Assembly: GCA_934402055.1 (NCBI GenBank)
Contig: CAKRTC010000023.1
Location: 1 to 37,044, forward strand
Direction: 5' to 3'
DNA length: 37,044 nt
From: an uncultured Lachnospiraceae bacterium
GTDB lineage: Bacteria > Bacillota > Clostridia > Lachnospirales > Lachnospiraceae
Of this stretch, positions 1 through 6,834 are shown in pieces (position 1 is the first letter of the stretch; the number at the start of each line of letters is the position of its first letter). Below the pieces are notes generated by a model. That model searched no databases, was not told the origin of the DNA, and saw only the letters and a program-made list of their open reading frames with translations. Both the position numbers and the translations under genes were made by a program.

Positions 1-90
1 GATATCAATTCTGTCTGGAAAAGGGAAAAAGAAAATCCGGATAGGCTGTCCACAAACAACCTTCCGGATAAGAAAAAACAGTTAAAATAA
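1..90 (+). CDS. C-terminal tail of an unidentified protein (partial)
   Basis: The first 90 bases are open in frame 1 and end with TAA at 88-90, giving a 29-residue lysine-rich tail that ends DKKKQLK. The codons look protein-like, but the piece is too short to assign to a family, and the upstream part lies outside the window. It could be the end of a real gene or of another decayed fragment next to the transposase remnant. No terminator is visible directly after it. Confidence 0.35.
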   Translation, partial: DINSVWKREKENPDRLSTNNLPDKKKQLK

Positions 91-172
91 AAAATTTAAA
101 TTTCAGCGATCTCACCAACGTCTGGAACACGAGTGAACAGTAACATAATTTGCTTAACAATTTCATTGAATA

Positions 173-201
173 TTGACAGACTCTTTTGCATATGCTATTA
201 T
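173..201 (+). promoter_or_regulatory. Strong SigA-type promoter for the 208-324 transcript
   Basis: TTGACA at 173-178 is a perfect -35 box. It is followed after exactly 17 bases by TATTAT at 196-201, with a TG at 193-194 giving an extended -10. The expected start of transcription is near 208. No protein-coding start follows before the terminator at 298-324. Confidence 0.75.
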
Positions 202-207
202 AAATAA

Positions 208-324
208 ACCAACAGTAAGTCCTATGTAAGTGCCGTTATCGAGGTAAGCGTCATGTGTTGGCGTCACTATTAGGCAATTGGTAACTTTTAATAATCAGGC
301 CAATCTTTTGATTGGTCTTTTTTT
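208..324 (+). ncRNA. Short structured transcript: small RNA or orphan terminating leader
   Basis: A consensus promoter and an intrinsic terminator bracket about 115 bases without a plausible ORF. By eye, CCAACA (209-214) can pair with TGTTGG (256-261). This encloses an imperfect hairpin around 231-253. GTTAT (235-239) can also pair with GTAAC (281-285) as a pseudoknot. ATTGG at 277-281 can pair with CCAAT at 300-304, which would disrupt the terminator stem and so behave as an antiterminator. The motif GTAAG occurs three times (215, 226, 244). I do not recognise a known riboswitch class. It may be an attenuator whose gene was lost, or a stand-alone small RNA. Seen: promoter, terminator and pairing potential. 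Inferred: function. Confidence 0.5.
298..324 (+). terminator. Intrinsic terminator of the short transcript
   Basis: GGCCAATC (298-305) pairs with GATTGGTC (310-317), with one G-T wobble and a TTTT loop. A run of seven T follows at 318-324. Confidence 0.85.
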
Positions 325-329
325 GGTCT

Positions 330-362
330 CCAAAGTTTATGTGGTTTCCCAAAGTTTTGTGG
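330..362. repeat. Two tandem CCAAAGTTT(A)TGTGG repeats
   Basis: CCAAAGTTTATGTGG at 330-344 is repeated as CCAAAGTTTTGTGG at 349-362. Their position beside a decayed ISL3-family transposase suggests part of an insertion-sequence end, but no matching inverted copy was found within the window. Confidence 0.4.
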
Positions 363-505
363 GGTAAAGCACCCTGTTAATAGGTTTGTCGTTGTGGGGG
401 CAGTAAAAAACTCTCGTTTAGTGGGGGCTGGTGCGTGATGCATCGGCCTCTTTTATAATACCCTGATTTCGAAACTAAAGTATCTCGTCAGTCCCAGCCC
501 ACCCA

Positions 506-541
506 CAGCGGTAGCTTCTGTTGAACAGAAGCAGGCCGCTG
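506..541. repeat. Imperfect hairpin without a T tract
   Basis: CAGCGG (506-511) and CCGCTG (536-541) form the outer stem. Inside, GCTTCTGTT pairs with AACAGAAGC around a single-base loop, so the real loop must be larger. No T run follows on either side, so a terminator is unlikely. It may be a transposon sub-terminal structure. Confidence 0.4.
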
Positions 542-551
542 CAGTGATGCT

Positions 552-731
552 TTATTGATGACTTCCGTTCAAAACGGGAAGCTTCCTAGTGGAAAATAGA
601 AATCTGTTTTTCATGTGTTCAAAGTTTCGGAAGCCTCTACCGATACTAAGATCTTTAACTTTTCTATTCATAGATTCAATAGGACCATTTGAAAGTCTGG
701 AGTCATAGATTCCTCCATGGTCTTTGATGAA
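552..731 (-). pseudogene. ISL3-family transposase, C-terminal remnant
   Basis: Read on the minus strand, 731 to 552 encodes about 59 residues. They include the stretch RLSNGPIESMNRKVK and then GFRNFEHMKNRFLF, the end of the DDE domain typical of ISL3 (IS204/IS1001/IS1165) transposases. An in-frame TAA lies just upstream at 732-734, and the adjoining sequence has frameshifts and stops, so the gene is dead. The natural stop is TAA at 552-554. What is missing is most of the protein, including the N-terminal zinc-finger and helix-turn-helix region and the first catalytic residues. Confidence 0.75.
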
Positions 732-976
732 TTATACTTTGCTCACCGGCGCGTTTCATTACAAGAACTTTATGAGAAAGCGATGTCCCGTTCTCATTGA
801 ATACGTGCTATGCACTCATCACGAATTTTCTTGACTTTCCCTCATTTCGTAATAGAATACAGATTAGAAATGGGTTTTGTTCCAAGTAAAGTCTTATGAC
901 TCCAAAGGGTTGCTCGTTTCTTTTTTTATGTCTATAACATCATAAAGAAACGTTTTGTCATATATCTCTTTTTGTA

Positions 977-1019
977 ATAAGCTGCAAAATACGGATTCCT
1001 TTCCGTACCTGCAGCTTAT
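977..1019. repeat. Long nested hairpin
   Basis: ATAAGCTGCA (977-986) is a perfect inverted repeat of TGCAGCTTAT (1010-1019). Inside it TACGGA (990-995) pairs with TCCGTA (1002-1007) around the loop TTCCTT, with AAA opposing CC as an internal loop. There is no T tract on either side. It could be a mobile-element end or an RNA element of the decayed region. Confidence 0.6.
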
Positions 1020-1022
1020 CAA

Positions 1023-1103
1023 TTAATCTTCCTGTTTGATTGTAACCTTATCTATTGATGTTGGAATTCCGCATCTCATCATTAACGCATTAATCAGCTT
1101 CAT
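1023..1103 (-). pseudogene. Coding-like 26-residue fragment
   Basis: ATG at 1103 opens a short frame ending with TAA at 1023-1025. The predicted peptide contains NALMMRCGIPTSIDKV, which recalls the C-terminal helical part of iron-dependent alcohol dehydrogenases (the 'GIP..L' region), but the match is weak and from memory. There is no ribosome binding site, and the frames beyond the stop are broken. It is probably a gene fragment and possibly chance. Confidence 0.2.
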
Positions 1104-1141
1104 TATGCATCAATCAAGCTATGAAATCCTTGCGCAGCTTT

Positions 1142-2443
1142 TCAGGCTTTACTGAACAGGCACACGGTCTCAACATTTTTCGTCCATGGGAACTGGTCTA
1201 CGGCTGTTGCGCGTATCAGCCTGTAGCCTGCCTGCTGAAGCATAGCCATGTCGCGGGCAAGGCTCTCCGGCTTGCAGCTTACATAGATCATATTCTCAAC
1301 ATTATAATCTATGATCTTCCTGAGTGCCTTAGGATTGACTCCGTCTCTCGGAGGATCGAGTATGATAGCATCCGGTGCCTCGAGACCGTCCAAGGCCTTA
1401 AGCACGTCATCTGCAATAAAGCTGCAGTTAGTAAGTCCGTTGGCAGCCGCATTCTGCTTAGCCGCCTCGACTGCCTCGGCGATTATCTCAACTCCTGTTA
1501 CCTTGGATACACAAGGCGCAAGCATCTGGGCTATGGTTCCTGTACCGGAGTACAGATCAAAGAGTGTCATATCGCTCTTAAGCTCATCTGCTATATACTC
1601 TCTCACCTTGGAGTACAATACCTCCGCTCCCTTGGAATTGGTCTGGAAGAAGGAGAAAGGTGATATCTTGAACTTAAGTCCTAAGAGTTCTTCCGTAATA
1701 TGATCCTCTCCGTAGAGCACGCTTGTTCCGTCATTTCTCACTGCATCTGCGAGTGCGTCATTTACAGTATGAAGGATACCTTTGATCGTACCCTTGAAGG
1801 CTTCCGTATGTGAGAGCTCGACAAGCTTATCCGTGATCTCACGGAGCACAAGCTCCTCATCAAGTGTCTCCACTCCCTCTGCTGCGACTATCTCTCCTCT
1901 TGCGTAAGCCTCTTTGTCATAGAGCTTGAGATCACAGACAGCCTTGTGATTAGGCACCTTGATAAGCGGCTGTGAGGTGGTGACCAAATCTATCAGCATC
2001 TCCCCGGTGTTGACCGCACGTCTTACTATCAGGTATCTGAGATATCCGAGATGCTGCTTCTTGTCATTATAAGTAAGCCCCGATGCCCTGAAATACTCGG
2101 CAACGCAGGCAACCACCAGATTAAAATCGTTATGTACCAGCTTACAGACATCCACGTCTATGACATCATAGAAGCTTCTCTTTCTGTGGAGTCCGAGTGT
2201 CAGCGGGCCGTCCTTCATACAGTCACCGAAGCTGTACTCCATCTTATTGCGGTACTCAAATATCAGAGGGCTTGAAATGATACCCTCGTAGCGGTACTCA
2301 TATCCGTAAGGAGCGACTGCCTCTCTGATCAGTCCCTCAACATGCTCATTCTTGGCATCAAGCTGCTCTTTGTAGCTTTCGTTACAATAAAAGCAGCCTC
2401 CGCAGGTTCCGCCGAGGCTGCAATCGTTAATATATTCGTTCAA
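1142..2443 (-). CDS. rlmD: 23S rRNA (uracil-5-)-methyltransferase, RlmD/RumA family
   Basis: SAM-dependent enzyme of 433 residues that makes 5-methyluridine in rRNA. The N-terminal cysteines C8, C14, C17 and C100 match the spacing of the [4Fe-4S] ligands of E. coli RumA. The SAM motif DLYSGTGT is at 296-303, FQTN at 266-269, DPPRDGV at 363-369, and the catalytic cysteine is C390 in YVSCKP. There is no N-terminal TRAM domain, so the protein is shorter than many relatives. The exact target uridine (747 or 1939, or both as in RlmCD) cannot be read from sequence. It starts six bases after the stop of the small membrane protein gene, so co-transcription from that side is likely. Its 3' side borders the mobile-element remnant, and no clear terminator is visible. 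Confidence 0.9.
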   Translation of the reverse strand: MNEYINDCSLGGTCGGCFYCNESYKEQLDAKNEHVEGLIREAVAPYGYEYRYEGIISSPLIFEYRNKMEYSFGDCMKDGPLTLGLHRKRSFYDVIDVDVCKLVHNDFNLVVACVAEYFRASGLTYNDKKQHLGYLRYLIVRRAVNTGEMLIDLVTTSQPLIKVPNHKAVCDLKLYDKEAYARGEIVAAEGVETLDEELVLREITDKLVELSHTEAFKGTIKGILHTVNDALADAVRNDGTSVLYGEDHITEELLGLKFKISPFSFFQTNSKGAEVLYSKVREYIADELKSDMTLFDLYSGTGTIAQMLAPCVSKVTGVEIIAEAVEAAKQNAAANGLTNCSFIADDVLKALDGLEAPDAIILDPPRDGVNPKALRKIIDYNVENMIYVSCKPESLARDMAMLQQAGYRLIRATAVDQFPWTKNVETVCLFSKA

Positions 2444-2449
2444 TACTGC

Positions 2450-2752
2450 TTACTCTCCGTCATTATCAGTCTGTGCTTCGTATTCGGACTCGTCATCATC
2501 TTCGTCCTCATCATCAAGAAGAAGATCATCATAATCCTCCCAGTCGTCATTACTGAAATGCTTATATACAGCATAAGCAACAACACCTACTACGACAAGA
2601 GCACCGATAACAGAAAGCGCGATAATAAGAGCTCTTCTGCTGTCGAATGAACACTCGTCATCGTCATTATGCTTAAGCTTCAGTATAAGCTCATCGATAG
2701 TCTTCTTGACATCATTGAGTGAGATCAATGTATTAAGCTTATCCATAACCAA
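2450..2752 (-). CDS. Small single-pass membrane protein with hyperacidic tail
   Basis: One hundred residues of unknown function. Residues 1-40 are a polar, helix-prone region, 41-63 are a clear transmembrane segment rich in Val, Ala and Ile, and 69-100 are dominated by Asp and Glu. TTG at 2752 is preferred as start because AAAGGAGG (2759-2766) sits six bases upstream of it. The internal ATG at 2746 would be twelve bases away. No signal-peptidase site is apparent. It lies between pcrA and rlmD in the same direction with short gaps. I do not recognise the family. Similar small acidic membrane proteins are common in Clostridia, and no function should be assumed. Confidence 0.75.
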   Translation of the reverse strand: MVMDKLNTLISLNDVKKTIDELILKLKHNDDDECSFDSRRALIIALSVIGALVVVGVVAYAVYKHFSNDDWEDYDDLLLDDEDEDDDESEYEAQTDNDGE

Positions 2753-2758
2753 TATGAT

Positions 2759-2766
2759 CCTCCTTT
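2759..2766 (-). promoter_or_regulatory. Ribosome binding site that supports a TTG start
   Basis: On the minus strand this reads AAAGGAGG. It lies six bases before TTG at 2752 and twelve before the ATG at 2746, favouring the TTG. Confidence 0.6.
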
Positions 2767-2788
2767 GTATGATCTTAAGTTTATGCTA

Positions 2789-5302
2789 TCACAGTTTTTT
2801 CAGTTTTGCAAATCCGGCATACATAACTTTTCTGCCCATTTCATCAAAATCCACCGTGATCCTGTAGTCCTTAGGCTCGTCCGCTATCTCCGCCACTGTT
2901 CCTATGCCGAATTTCACATGCTGTACACGGTCTCCGACACCGTACTCAGGCTTCTGCTTGACATTGCCCTTGCTGATTCCGCTTATCGAAGCAAGCCCCG
3001 AAGCACTGCTTTTTTTACGTCTTCCGGCAGGTGTAGGATCGAGTGATCCGAATCTTCCGACTCTCTCATTATCAAAGGAATTGTAGGCATTGTATGCCTT
3101 TTCCTCTGTGCTGCGTGACATACCGCTGTAGGGATCGTTTCTGTAAATGTCTCCGCCGTAGCCTTTCCTGCCGTAGGCTCCTCCATACGAGCCGCCGTAA
3201 CTGTCCGAATGAGAGTAGCCGTACTCCATACGTCCCTCATATCCTCCGAAGTTTGCGAACGGCTCACGTCTCTCACCCATACGGTAATGCTCTCTGCGGA
3301 AATGCTTCTCGGCAGCCTCGTCAGGTATCTCGTCAATGAAGCGGGACGGCTTCATATATCTTGTCTCTCCGTTCACCATGCGTTCGCCTGCCGAGCTTAG
3401 GTTCAGCACACGTCTTGCTCTGGTAAAGCCTACATAACAGAGTCTTCGTTCCTCCTCTATCTCTCCGTCCGGATCCTCCGAATTGATGGATGCCGAGGAT
3501 GGAAAAAGACCGTCCTCCATACCGCAGAGATAGACCGTATCAAACTCAAGGCCCTTTGCCGCATGCAAGGTCATCATGGTAATCACTTCCTCATCCGGAT
3601 CTGTTCTGTCTATATCCGCCACCAGAGAAACATCCTCAAGGAAGAGCGAGAGCATATCTGCCGGTTCCTCGACTGCGGCTACAGCCTCAAAGCCCTCGTT
3701 CAGTACAGCTCCGGCTCCCGAAAGCACCTTCATATCCTCCTCAAAGCTTACGGCCTTGCTTATAAGCTCCTCGATATTCTCAAATCTTGTCTCTGCGCTT
3801 ATAGGATCATCCTTCTTAAGCTCCTCCGAGTAGCCTGTATCGTCTCTTATATGCTCTATAAGTGCTCTTAACGAAGCCTCATCACGGTACGAGTTTCTGA
3901 AGCTGTCTATCATAGATGTAAAGCTCTCTATCTTCTTTGCCGCACTTCCTATACCGTCGATATCCCTGCAGGCTTTAAGCGCATCATAAAAGCTGATATC
4001 CCTTTCAGCCGCATAAGCCGATACTCTGTCCACACTGGTCTGTCCTATACCGCGCTTCGGAACATTTATTATCCTCTTTGCGGCAAGATCATCTACGCCG
4101 TTTGCTATGACTCTGAGATAGGACAGTATATCCTTGATCTCCTTACGCTGATAGAAGTTTACGCCTCCGACTATCACATAAGGAACACCGCGCTGTATAC
4201 ATTTTTCCTCTAAGAGACGTGACTGTGCATTTGTTCTGTAGAGTATAGCCTGATCCTTAAGCCCTGTGCCGTGCTTAACAGCCTCTGCCGCCTGTTTGAT
4301 TATCGCATCGGCCTCTCCGCCTGCGGTATCGTACTCGGTGTATACAGGGAGACTTCCCTCCTCATTTTCGGTCCAAAGTCTCTTGTCTTTACGTCCCTTA
4401 TTGTTTTTGATCACCTCGTTTGCGCAGTTAAGTATGCTCTTGGTAGAACGGTAGTTCTGTTCAAGCTTTACTACCTTTGCTCCCGGAAATGTCTTCTCGA
4501 AGCTTAGTATATTCTCGATATTTGCGCCTCTGAACTTGTATATGGACTGATCGTCATCTCCGACCACACAGAGATTACCGTACTTTGCCGATAAAAGTCT
4601 GATGAGCTCAAACTGTACATTGTTGGTATCCTGATACTCATCGACCATTATATAGCGGAAGCGCTCCTGCCAGTTGTCAAGGACCTCCGGGAAACGTCTG
4701 AAGAGCTCAACCGTCTTGTTAAGCAGATCGTCGAAATCAAGCGCATTGTTTGCCTTAAGCTGTTTCTCGTACTCGGCATAGACCCTTGCCGCATTTTTCT
4801 CATAGAAATCAGATGCCGAAGCCTCATAGCTGTCCGCATCTACCATGATATTCTTCTGTGAGGAGATCAGACTGAGCAGTGCTCTCTCCTTGTACATCTT
4901 ATTGTCAAGCTTAAGTGCTTTTATGCAGGCACGTATCAGCGTCTTCTGATCGTCTGTATCGTATATGGTAAAATCCTTGTCATAGCCAAGCTTATCTATG
5001 TCACGTCTCAGCAGCCTTACGCACATTGAGTGAAAGGTCGAAACAAATACCTTCTCCGCCTCACTGCTCTCAAGCAGCTTGTCGACTCTTTCACGCATCT
5101 CCTTGGCAGCCTTATTGGTAAAGGTAATGGCAAGTATATGCCAGGGTGCGACACCGCCGGCGATAAGATAGCCTATCCTGTGCGTAAGTATACGTGTCTT
5201 GCCCGAGCCTGCTCCGGCCAGCACCAGCAGCGGTCCCTCGGTACACTCGACTGCCTCTTTCTGTCTGTCATTAAGTCCCGATATAAGTTCCTGTCTGTCC
5301 AT
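2789..5302 (-). CDS. pcrA: ATP-dependent DNA helicase PcrA (UvrD/Rep family)
   Basis: Superfamily 1A 3'-5' helicase of 837 residues, acting in repair, rolling-circle replication and removal of RecA or stalled transcription complexes. Walker A AGAGSGKT is at 29-36, Walker B with VDEYQDTN at 220-227, the DDQSIYKFRGA motif near 249-260, motif V TLHAAKGLEFD at 578-588 and motif VI VGFTRAR at 624-630. A Gly/Tyr/Ser-rich linker spans about 685-735. Residues 787-837 form the Tudor-like C-terminal domain that in PcrA contacts RNA polymerase (GDRVQHVKFGIGTV). The length is slightly above the roughly 730-750 usual for the family because of the linker. The start at 5302 has only a weak upstream GACGGA. 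No strong promoter is visible between it and the serS terminator. Confidence 0.95.
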   Translation of the reverse strand: MDRQELISGLNDRQKEAVECTEGPLLVLAGAGSGKTRILTHRIGYLIAGGVAPWHILAITFTNKAAKEMRERVDKLLESSEAEKVFVSTFHSMCVRLLRRDIDKLGYDKDFTIYDTDDQKTLIRACIKALKLDNKMYKERALLSLISSQKNIMVDADSYEASASDFYEKNAARVYAEYEKQLKANNALDFDDLLNKTVELFRRFPEVLDNWQERFRYIMVDEYQDTNNVQFELIRLLSAKYGNLCVVGDDDQSIYKFRGANIENILSFEKTFPGAKVVKLEQNYRSTKSILNCANEVIKNNKGRKDKRLWTENEEGSLPVYTEYDTAGGEADAIIKQAAEAVKHGTGLKDQAILYRTNAQSRLLEEKCIQRGVPYVIVGGVNFYQRKEIKDILSYLRVIANGVDDLAAKRIINVPKRGIGQTSVDRVSAYAAERDISFYDALKACRDIDGIGSAAKKIESFTSMIDSFRNSYRDEASLRALIEHIRDDTGYSEELKKDDPISAETRFENIEELISKAVSFEEDMKVLSGAGAVLNEGFEAVAAVEEPADMLSLFLEDVSLVADIDRTDPDEEVITMMTLHAAKGLEFDTVYLCGMEDGLFPSSASINSEDPDGEIEEERRLCYVGFTRARRVLNLSSAGERMVNGETRYMKPSRFIDEIPDEAAEKHFRREHYRMGERREPFANFGGYEGRMEYGYSHSDSYGGSYGGAYGRKGYGGDIYRNDPYSGMSRSTEEKAYNAYNSFDNERVGRFGSLDPTPAGRRKKSSASGLASISGISKGNVKQKPEYGVGDRVQHVKFGIGTVAEIADEPKDYRITVDFDEMGRKVMYAGFAKLKKL

Positions 5303-5340
5303 GTAAATGTTTCCGTCTTTTTTCTGTAAATGTCACCTTT

Positions 5341-5381
5341 AAAGACAAAATCTGCCCCTGCCGAAAAAAGCAGAAGCAGAT
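5341..5381 (-). terminator. Intrinsic terminator downstream of serS
   Basis: On the minus strand ATCTGCTTCTGC (5381-5370) pairs with GCAGGGGCAGAT (5361-5350) through twelve positions including two G-U wobbles. The loop is TTTTTTCG and TTTGTCTTT follows. It lies directly after the serS stop and before pcrA. Confidence 0.75.
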
Positions 5382-5396
5382 AAATGTCCGTAATGA

Positions 5397-6701
5397 TTAT
5401 TTCTTGATTGAGTTGTACTTAGGTATAAGCACTTCCTTACCGCCCATGTAAGGTCTGAGTACCTCCGGGATCTTGACAGAACCGTCTGCCTGAAGGTTAT
5501 TCTCAAGGAAGGCTATAAGCATACGCGGAGGTGCAACACAGGTATTGTTAAGTGTTGTTGCAAGGTGGTTGCCCTTCTCCTTTGACTTGATCCTGATCTT
5601 AAGTCTGCGTGCCTGTGCATCGCCTAAGTTAGAGCAGGAACCTACCTCGAAGTACTTCTTCTGTCTCGGTGACCATGCCTCTACATCACAGGACTTGACC
5701 TTGAGATCCGCAAGGTCTCCGGAGCAGCACTCAAGCTGTCTTACCGGAATATCAAGTGTACGGAAGAAATCAACAGTGTTCTTCCACAGAACATCATACC
5801 ACTTCATAGCCTCCTCAGGCTCGCAGACAACTATCATCTCCTGCTTCTCGAACTGGTGGATACGATATACGCCTCTCTCCTCTATACCGTGAGCTCCCTT
5901 CTCCTTTCTGAAGCAAGGTGAGTAGGAGGTAAGAGTAAGCGGAAGCTTCTCCTCCGGAATAGTCTGGTCAATAAAGCGTCCGATCATGGAATGCTCAGAA
6001 GTTCCGATAAGATAGAGATCCTCTCCCTCGATCTTGTACATCATTGCATCCATCTCTGCAAAGGACATAACACCGTTAACTACCTTGGAACGGATCATGA
6101 ACGGAGGAATAACATAGGTAAAGCCTCTGTCTATCATGAAATCTCTTGCATAAGCGATAACAGCCTCATGAAGTCTTGCGATATCGCCTAAGAGGTAATA
6201 GAAACCGTTGCCTGCAACTCTTCCGGCAGCCTCCATATCTATTCCGTCAAAGCTCTCCATGATATCTGTATGATAAGGAACCTCAAAATCAGGTACCTTA
6301 GGCTCTCCGAAGCGCTGTACCTCTACATTGAATCTGTCGTCCTCACCGATAGGTACAGAAGGATCTATGATGTTCGGAATGACCATCATCTTCTTTGTAA
6401 GCTCATCATTAAGCTCTGTCTGCTTGGCTGAAAGCTGATCAAGGAGTTCTCCGTCCTTGCTTACCTCAAGCTTAGCCTGCTCGGCCTCTTCCTTAAGTCC
6501 CTTTGCCATAAGAGCGCCGATCTCCTTAGAGATCTTATTTCTCTTTGCTCTCAAATCATCTGCATCCTGCTGAACCTTACGAATCTCAGCATCAAGCTCT
6601 ATACACTCATCAACGAGCGGAAGCTTGGCATCCTGAAACTTTTTCCTGATATTTTCCTTGACTATATCCGGATTCTCTCTGACAAACTTTATGTCTAACA
6701 T
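5397..6701 (-). CDS. serS: Seryl-tRNA synthetase
   Basis: Class II synthetase of 434 residues charging tRNA-Ser. Residues 1-110 are the long helical arm that reads the tRNA variable loop. The core follows with TSEHSM at 234-239, motif 2 FRKEKGAHG at 264-272, the serine-binding region with EVGSCSN at 352-358, and motif 3 near NNTCVAPPRMLIAFLEN at 385-401. Motif 3 and the TSEH segment differ from the common bacterial forms (TAE; GSG...GRTLVA), so this belongs to a divergent subgroup. The general fold and conserved Arg and Glu are kept, and charging activity is expected. The gene has its own promoter (6786-6814), a roughly 78-base leader without T-box features, GAGGGAGAA before the ATG, and a terminator at 5341-5381, so it is probably a separate transcription unit. 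Confidence 0.95.
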   Translation of the reverse strand: MLDIKFVRENPDIVKENIRKKFQDAKLPLVDECIELDAEIRKVQQDADDLRAKRNKISKEIGALMAKGLKEEAEQAKLEVSKDGELLDQLSAKQTELNDELTKKMMVIPNIIDPSVPIGEDDRFNVEVQRFGEPKVPDFEVPYHTDIMESFDGIDMEAAGRVAGNGFYYLLGDIARLHEAVIAYARDFMIDRGFTYVIPPFMIRSKVVNGVMSFAEMDAMMYKIEGEDLYLIGTSEHSMIGRFIDQTIPEEKLPLTLTSYSPCFRKEKGAHGIEERGVYRIHQFEKQEMIVVCEPEEAMKWYDVLWKNTVDFFRTLDIPVRQLECCSGDLADLKVKSCDVEAWSPRQKKYFEVGSCSNLGDAQARRLKIRIKSKEKGNHLATTLNNTCVAPPRMLIAFLENNLQADGSVKIPEVLRPYMGGKEVLIPKYNSIKK

Positions 6702-6785
6702 CTGTTCTCCCTCTCTGTTATGATATTTACACGGTAAATGCCGTTAAAACCTAACCGCGCACATAACACGGCTCAAATTGAGAAT

Positions 6786-6814
6786 ATTTTAGCACTTACA
6801 AAAAATTGCGTCAA
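6786..6814 (-). promoter_or_regulatory. Promoter of serS
   Basis: Minus strand: TTGACG (6814-6809), a 17-base spacer, then TAAAAT (6791-6786), preceded by TG for an extended -10. The transcript would start near 6779, about 78 bases before the serS ATG. Confidence 0.75.
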
Positions 6815-6834
6815 CGAAGGCACCCATAAATATA

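Larger units (their letters stand above)
91..1141. other. Gene-poor decayed mobile-element region
   Basis: Apart from the short transcript, this kilobase has no intact gene. It contains tandem repeats at 330-362, an imperfect hairpin at 506-541 (CAGCGG/CCGCTG outer arms with an inner AGCTTCTGTT-type stem), the stop-interrupted end of an ISL3 transposase at 552-731, a long nested hairpin at 977-1019, and a 26-codon coding-like piece at 1023-1103. Reading frames around 740-960 are broken by stops on both strands. The most economical reading is a degenerated insertion next to rlmD. Confidence 0.6.

Noticed and set aside
208..297. Assignment of the leader to a known riboswitch class or a tetracycline/macrolide resistance attenuator
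   Set aside because: No class consensus could be matched and no resistance gene or leader peptide follows.
1121..1663. 180-codon plus-strand open frame opposite rlmD
   Set aside because: It lies wholly antisense to a well-supported gene, has no family features, and its open state follows from the codon bias of the real gene.
6702..6785. Possible T-box riboswitch before serS
   Set aside because: The leader is only about 78 bases and has no T-box sequence, specifier stem or terminator.
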